Assembly: GCA_017558165.1 (NCBI GenBank)
Contig: JAFYWE010000153.1
Coordinates: 1 to 8,361 of the forward strand
Reading direction: 5' to 3'
DNA length: 8,361 nt
Origin: Bacteroidaceae bacterium
Lineage (GTDB): Bacteria; Bacteroidota; Bacteroidia; Bacteroidales; Bacteroidaceae
Shown here piece after piece: positions 6,400-8,361 of the stretch. The translations under genes and the position numbers were made by a program. The notes under the pieces were generated by a model, which was not told the DNA's origin, did not search any database, and saw only the letters and a list, made by a program, of their open reading frames with translations. Position 1 is the stretch's first letter, and every line of letters starts with the position of its first letter.

Positions 6400-8055
6400 A
6401 TGAACAATCTTAGAACATCTATAATCCAAGCTGTTGCCACCATTCTGATTATGCTGGCGAGCCCCATGCAGGCCCAGATAATGGTTGACGGCACCGTCCC
6501 CTTCCTTGACAAGAGCACTGGACGTTGCCTGCTCTCTATCGACAAGGCTTTATGGAACAAGGATTACAGCGCACGTATAACAACAAACGGATGCACGGCA
6601 ACAATAGACGACAAAACCATTACTGATGGTGCGTTCACGTTCGGGAACGTAAATGCCGGAAGCAGGTTCCGCGTTGAGACCCAGTACAATGACAGTAGCG
6701 TCACAAGCGAGCTGGCCTTCACGTTCCTGCCGGTAATGCACATTGAGGGCAACTTCGGATATGAGTACTGCGACGCGACTGTGACACTGCAGAACCCAGG
6801 AGAAGAGGCCTCTACAATGAAAGCGGTGATAAAGTGGCGTGGAGGCTCGACCAACGTGGACGGAAAGAACAAGAGGAACTACAAGATAAAGTTCGTTGAT
6901 GCCAAGGGCGACAAGAAGGAGTACAGGTTCTTCGGGCTACGCAAGGACAATGTCTGGATTCTTGATGCAGGGCAGGTGGACATGTCAAGGATAAGGAACA
7001 GGGCCGCGGCCGACCTGTGGAACGCATTCGCCAGCAAGCCGTACTACATTGAGGAAGAACCCGATGCACTTACGGCATCAAGAGGTGAACTGGTGGAACT
7101 GTTCGTCAACGGTCGCTATCAGGGAGTATTCAACATGTGCGAGCCCATAGACAGGAAACAGATGAAGCTGATGAAGTTCAGCAGCTATGACGGTACAATC
7201 CATGGCGGGCTATGGAAATCGACAGGCTGGGGATATGCCACATTCTGGGATGCTCCCGGGGAGTATGACAACACCAAGGAGAACTGGGATGTGTTCGAGT
7301 TGAAATACCCCGAGGTCGATGACTTGTGCCCGTCGGACTACAGTACACTGTACAATGCTATTGATTTTGTCAGCACATCAACCGATGAGGAGTTCATTGC
7401 GTACGTGGGTGACTATTTTGACGTTCTCGTGCTCATTGACTATTACATATTCTGCAACATACTCAATGCCTTTGACAACTGCGGAAAGAATGTCTATTGG
7501 GGTGTGTATGACAAGGTGAGATCAAGAAAACTGACACCGGCAATGTGGGACCTGGACTGCACCGTGGGACAGAACTACACCAACAACCCGCAACGCCCCG
7601 ACCATGTAAGGCCAGACAGGAAGTTGCTGTACCCGACGCGTATAATCTCACGCCTTACGGAACTTGATGCAGATGGTTTCAACAGTCGCGTAAAAGAGCG
7701 CTACCGTTCACTGAGGGAAGGAGTCCTGTCCACCGACAGCCTCACGGCAAGATACGCAGCCCTGGTCCATAGGCTCAAGGAGAGCGGTGCCGCACAACGC
7801 GAGGAGGAGCGATGGAGCAAGGACAGCGACATATCGAGGCTCACACTTGACATTGAGAACGAACTTGCCTACATTACCGAATGGATTAACGCAAGAGGCG
7901 AATTCCTTGACAAACAGTGGAAAACGGCATCAGGGATAACTGAATATATTGAAGAGACAGAGAATACACAGAGGTTCAACATCTATGGACAGCGTATCGA
8001 CAAAAATTACAAGGGTATTGTAATCATCAACGGACGAAAGAAATTCCAAAGATGA
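6400..8055 (+). CDS. Secreted CotH-kinase-family protein with a degenerate type IX-like C-terminal tail
   Basis: A 551-residue protein expected outside the inner membrane. Residues 1-25 look like a signal peptide (MNNLR, then hydrophobic IIQAVATILIMLA, likely cut before Q26; no lipobox Cys). Residues about 27-110 look like a small beta domain. The CotH domain spans about 111-505. It has WRGGSTN-x-x-KRNYKIKF (147-165, matching the RGNS..K..Y.lKF block), a FFGLRKDNVWIL segment, ELFVNGRYQGVFNMCEPIDR (234-252), FDNCGKNVYW (358-367) and MWDLDCTVG (382-390). D359 and D384/D386 sit where the family's catalytic and metal-binding aspartates are expected. Bacillus CotH is an atypical protein kinase acting on spore-coat proteins; the substrate here is unknown. 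Residues 525-551 (RFNIYGQRI ... KGIVIINGRK) resemble the end of type A sorting tails. The start at 6400 is chosen because the next upstream in-frame start (6316) lies inside mutB and would translate the hairpin ahead of the signal peptide. No convincing promoter is seen in the 73-base gap, so partial read-through from mutAB is possible. Confidence 0.87.
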   Translation: MNNLRTSIIQAVATILIMLASPMQAQIMVDGTVPFLDKSTGRCLLSIDKALWNKDYSARITTNGCTATIDDKTITDGAFTFGNVNAGSRFRVETQYNDSSVTSELAFTFLPVMHIEGNFGYEYCDATVTLQNPGEEASTMKAVIKWRGGSTNVDGKNKRNYKIKFVDAKGDKKEYRFFGLRKDNVWILDAGQVDMSRIRNRAAADLWNAFASKPYYIEEEPDALTASRGELVELFVNGRYQGVFNMCEPIDRKQMKLMKFSSYDGTIHGGLWKSTGWGYATFWDAPGEYDNTKENWDVFELKYPEVDDLCPSDYSTLYNAIDFVSTSTDEEFIAYVGDYFDVLVLIDYYIFCNILNAFDNCGKNVYWGVYDKVRSRKLTPAMWDLDCTVGQNYTNNPQRPDHVRPDRKLLYPTRIISRLTELDADGFNSRVKERYRSLREGVLSTDSLTARYAALVHRLKESGAAQREEERWSKDSDISRLTLDIENELAYITEWINARGEFLDKQWKTASGITEYIEETENTQRFNIYGQRIDKNYKGIVIINGRKKFQR

Positions 8056-8103
8056 CCATGAATGCCAAATGGGAAACACCCGATGCAGTTTGTTTGCATA
8101 AGA

Positions 8104-8135
8104 TTTCCATTTGAAGTGATAAAAATGTACCTTTG
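8104..8135 (+). promoter_or_regulatory. Probable Bacteroidetes promoter reading toward the right edge
   Basis: TACCTTTG at 8128-8135 is an exact TAnnTTTG -7 box. The -33 element is less good: TTTC at 8104-8107 has the right spacing (20 bases), whereas the TTTG at 8110-8113 is too close (14 bases). Transcription would start near 8140 and run into the 18-codon ORF and the palindromic element, or serve a gene beyond the window. Confidence 0.5.
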
Positions 8136-8145
8136 TATATTATTA

Positions 8146-8202
8146 ATGGAAAGAGATAAGGAGGGTGACCCAAATGTAAAATGGGGAACCCTCGTATATT
8201 GA
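8146..8202 (+). other. Possible 18-codon small ORF (MERDKEGDPNVKWGTLVY)
   Basis: An ATG-started 18-codon frame begins about 10 bases after the predicted -7 box, so it would be the first ORF of that transcript with a very short leader. It has no Shine-Dalgarno, which is normal here. The encoded peptide is charged, not hydrophobic, so it does not look like a type I toxin or membrane peptide. It shares an NxKWxT hexapeptide with another 18-codon ORF at 8058-8114. It may well be non-coding. Confidence 0.2.
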
Positions 8203-8227
8203 GGTTTGAATAAAAAGAGCTATTTTT

Positions 8228-8361
8228 AGAAGCTGTTTAAATTTATATCGTTAAGTTTTTTATAGAGCAAAAATAGGGTGTTTTATTATTTTTTGTAGGG
8301 CGCGTAGCGGGCTACGTAACCGAGAAAAAGAAGAAAACAGACATTTTTGAATATAAAAAAC
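8228..8361. repeat. Long imperfect palindromic element running off the window; probable MITE-like or IS-end sequence
   Basis: Positions 8255-8264 are the perfect reverse complement of the last ten bases of the window (8352-8361). Moving inward, further segments pair in order: CAAAAAT (8268-8274) with ATTTTTG (8343-8349), TGTTTT (8279-8284) with AAAACA (8334-8339), TT with AA (8331-8332), and TTTTT (8290-8294) with AAAAA (8325-8329). The tip is CGTAGC-GG-GCTACG (8303-8316). About 36 pairs form over a span of 107 bases, and the stem is still closing at the window edge. The left boundary is guessed at about 8228 (AGAAGCTGTTTAAA), which has the look of an insertion-sequence terminal repeat. No transposase is visible. 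The palindrome is seen directly; its mobile nature is inferred. Confidence 0.6.

Larger units (their letters stand above)
8056..8227. other. AT-rich intergenic region with nested hairpin; no recognisable gene
   Basis: Nothing in this stretch resembles a known protein. Directly after the CotH stop is a nested hairpin: CAAATGG (8066-8072) pairs with CCATTTG (8107-8113), three more pairs follow a G bulge, and ATGCA (8083-8087) pairs with TGCAT (8095-8099) inside. It could end the CotH transcript, though no U-tract follows. The rest holds a likely promoter and two 18-codon ORFs, listed separately, and a weak A/T hairpin (8211-8216 with 8223-8228). Confidence 0.55.

Noticed and set aside
1..8361. 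CRISPR arrays, tRNA or rRNA genes, integrase attachment sites, toxin-antitoxin or defence genes.
   Set aside because: No regularly spaced repeats, no RNA gene, and no protein of these families was seen. The window is mostly housekeeping metabolism.

Overview
The window reads as a chromosomal segment of a member of the Bacteroidales, probably close to Prevotellaceae or Bacteroidaceae. The evidence is a succinate-propionate type mutA-mutB pair, a fused aspartokinase-homoserine dehydrogenase, a small ECF sigma factor of a kind common in this order, a secreted CotH protein with a type IX-like C-terminal tail, and promoters fitting the Bacteroidetes pattern TTTG-N19-21-TAnnTTTG instead of -35/-10 boxes. 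All genes are on the + strand and no RNA gene was found.

Layout: (1) 1-1471, the 3' part of thrA, closed by a strong intrinsic terminator at 1492-1526. (2) 1527-1636, a short intergenic region with two inverted repeats and a possible weak promoter. (3) 1637-2140, an ECF sigma factor with a TTG start, closed by a second hairpin at 2167-2199. (4) A textbook Bacteroidetes promoter at 2215-2245 driving 2303-6326, the two subunits of adenosylcobalamin-dependent methylmalonyl-CoA mutase, 22 bases apart and surely one operon. (5) A perfect 16-bp hairpin without a U-tract, then 6400-8055, a secreted CotH-kinase-family protein. (6) 8056-8361, an AT-rich region without a recognisable gene. It holds a likely promoter, two very short ORFs sharing an NxKWxT peptide, and one arm-plus-tip of a long imperfect palindrome that runs off the window and is probably a mobile or MITE-like element.

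Functionally, mutAB gives the carbon rearrangement that links succinyl-CoA to methylmalonyl-CoA and hence to propionate. ThrA makes aspartate-family precursors (threonine, methionine). The sigma factor and the CotH protein have no obvious link to either; terminators on both sides of the sigma gene argue that these are separate transcription units that happen to be neighbours.

I do not see a clear new multi-gene system. The parts most worth a second look are the palindromic element at the right edge, the Cys/His-rich linker in MutA, the secreted kinase-like CotH protein, and the U-tract-less hairpin between mutB and cotH.
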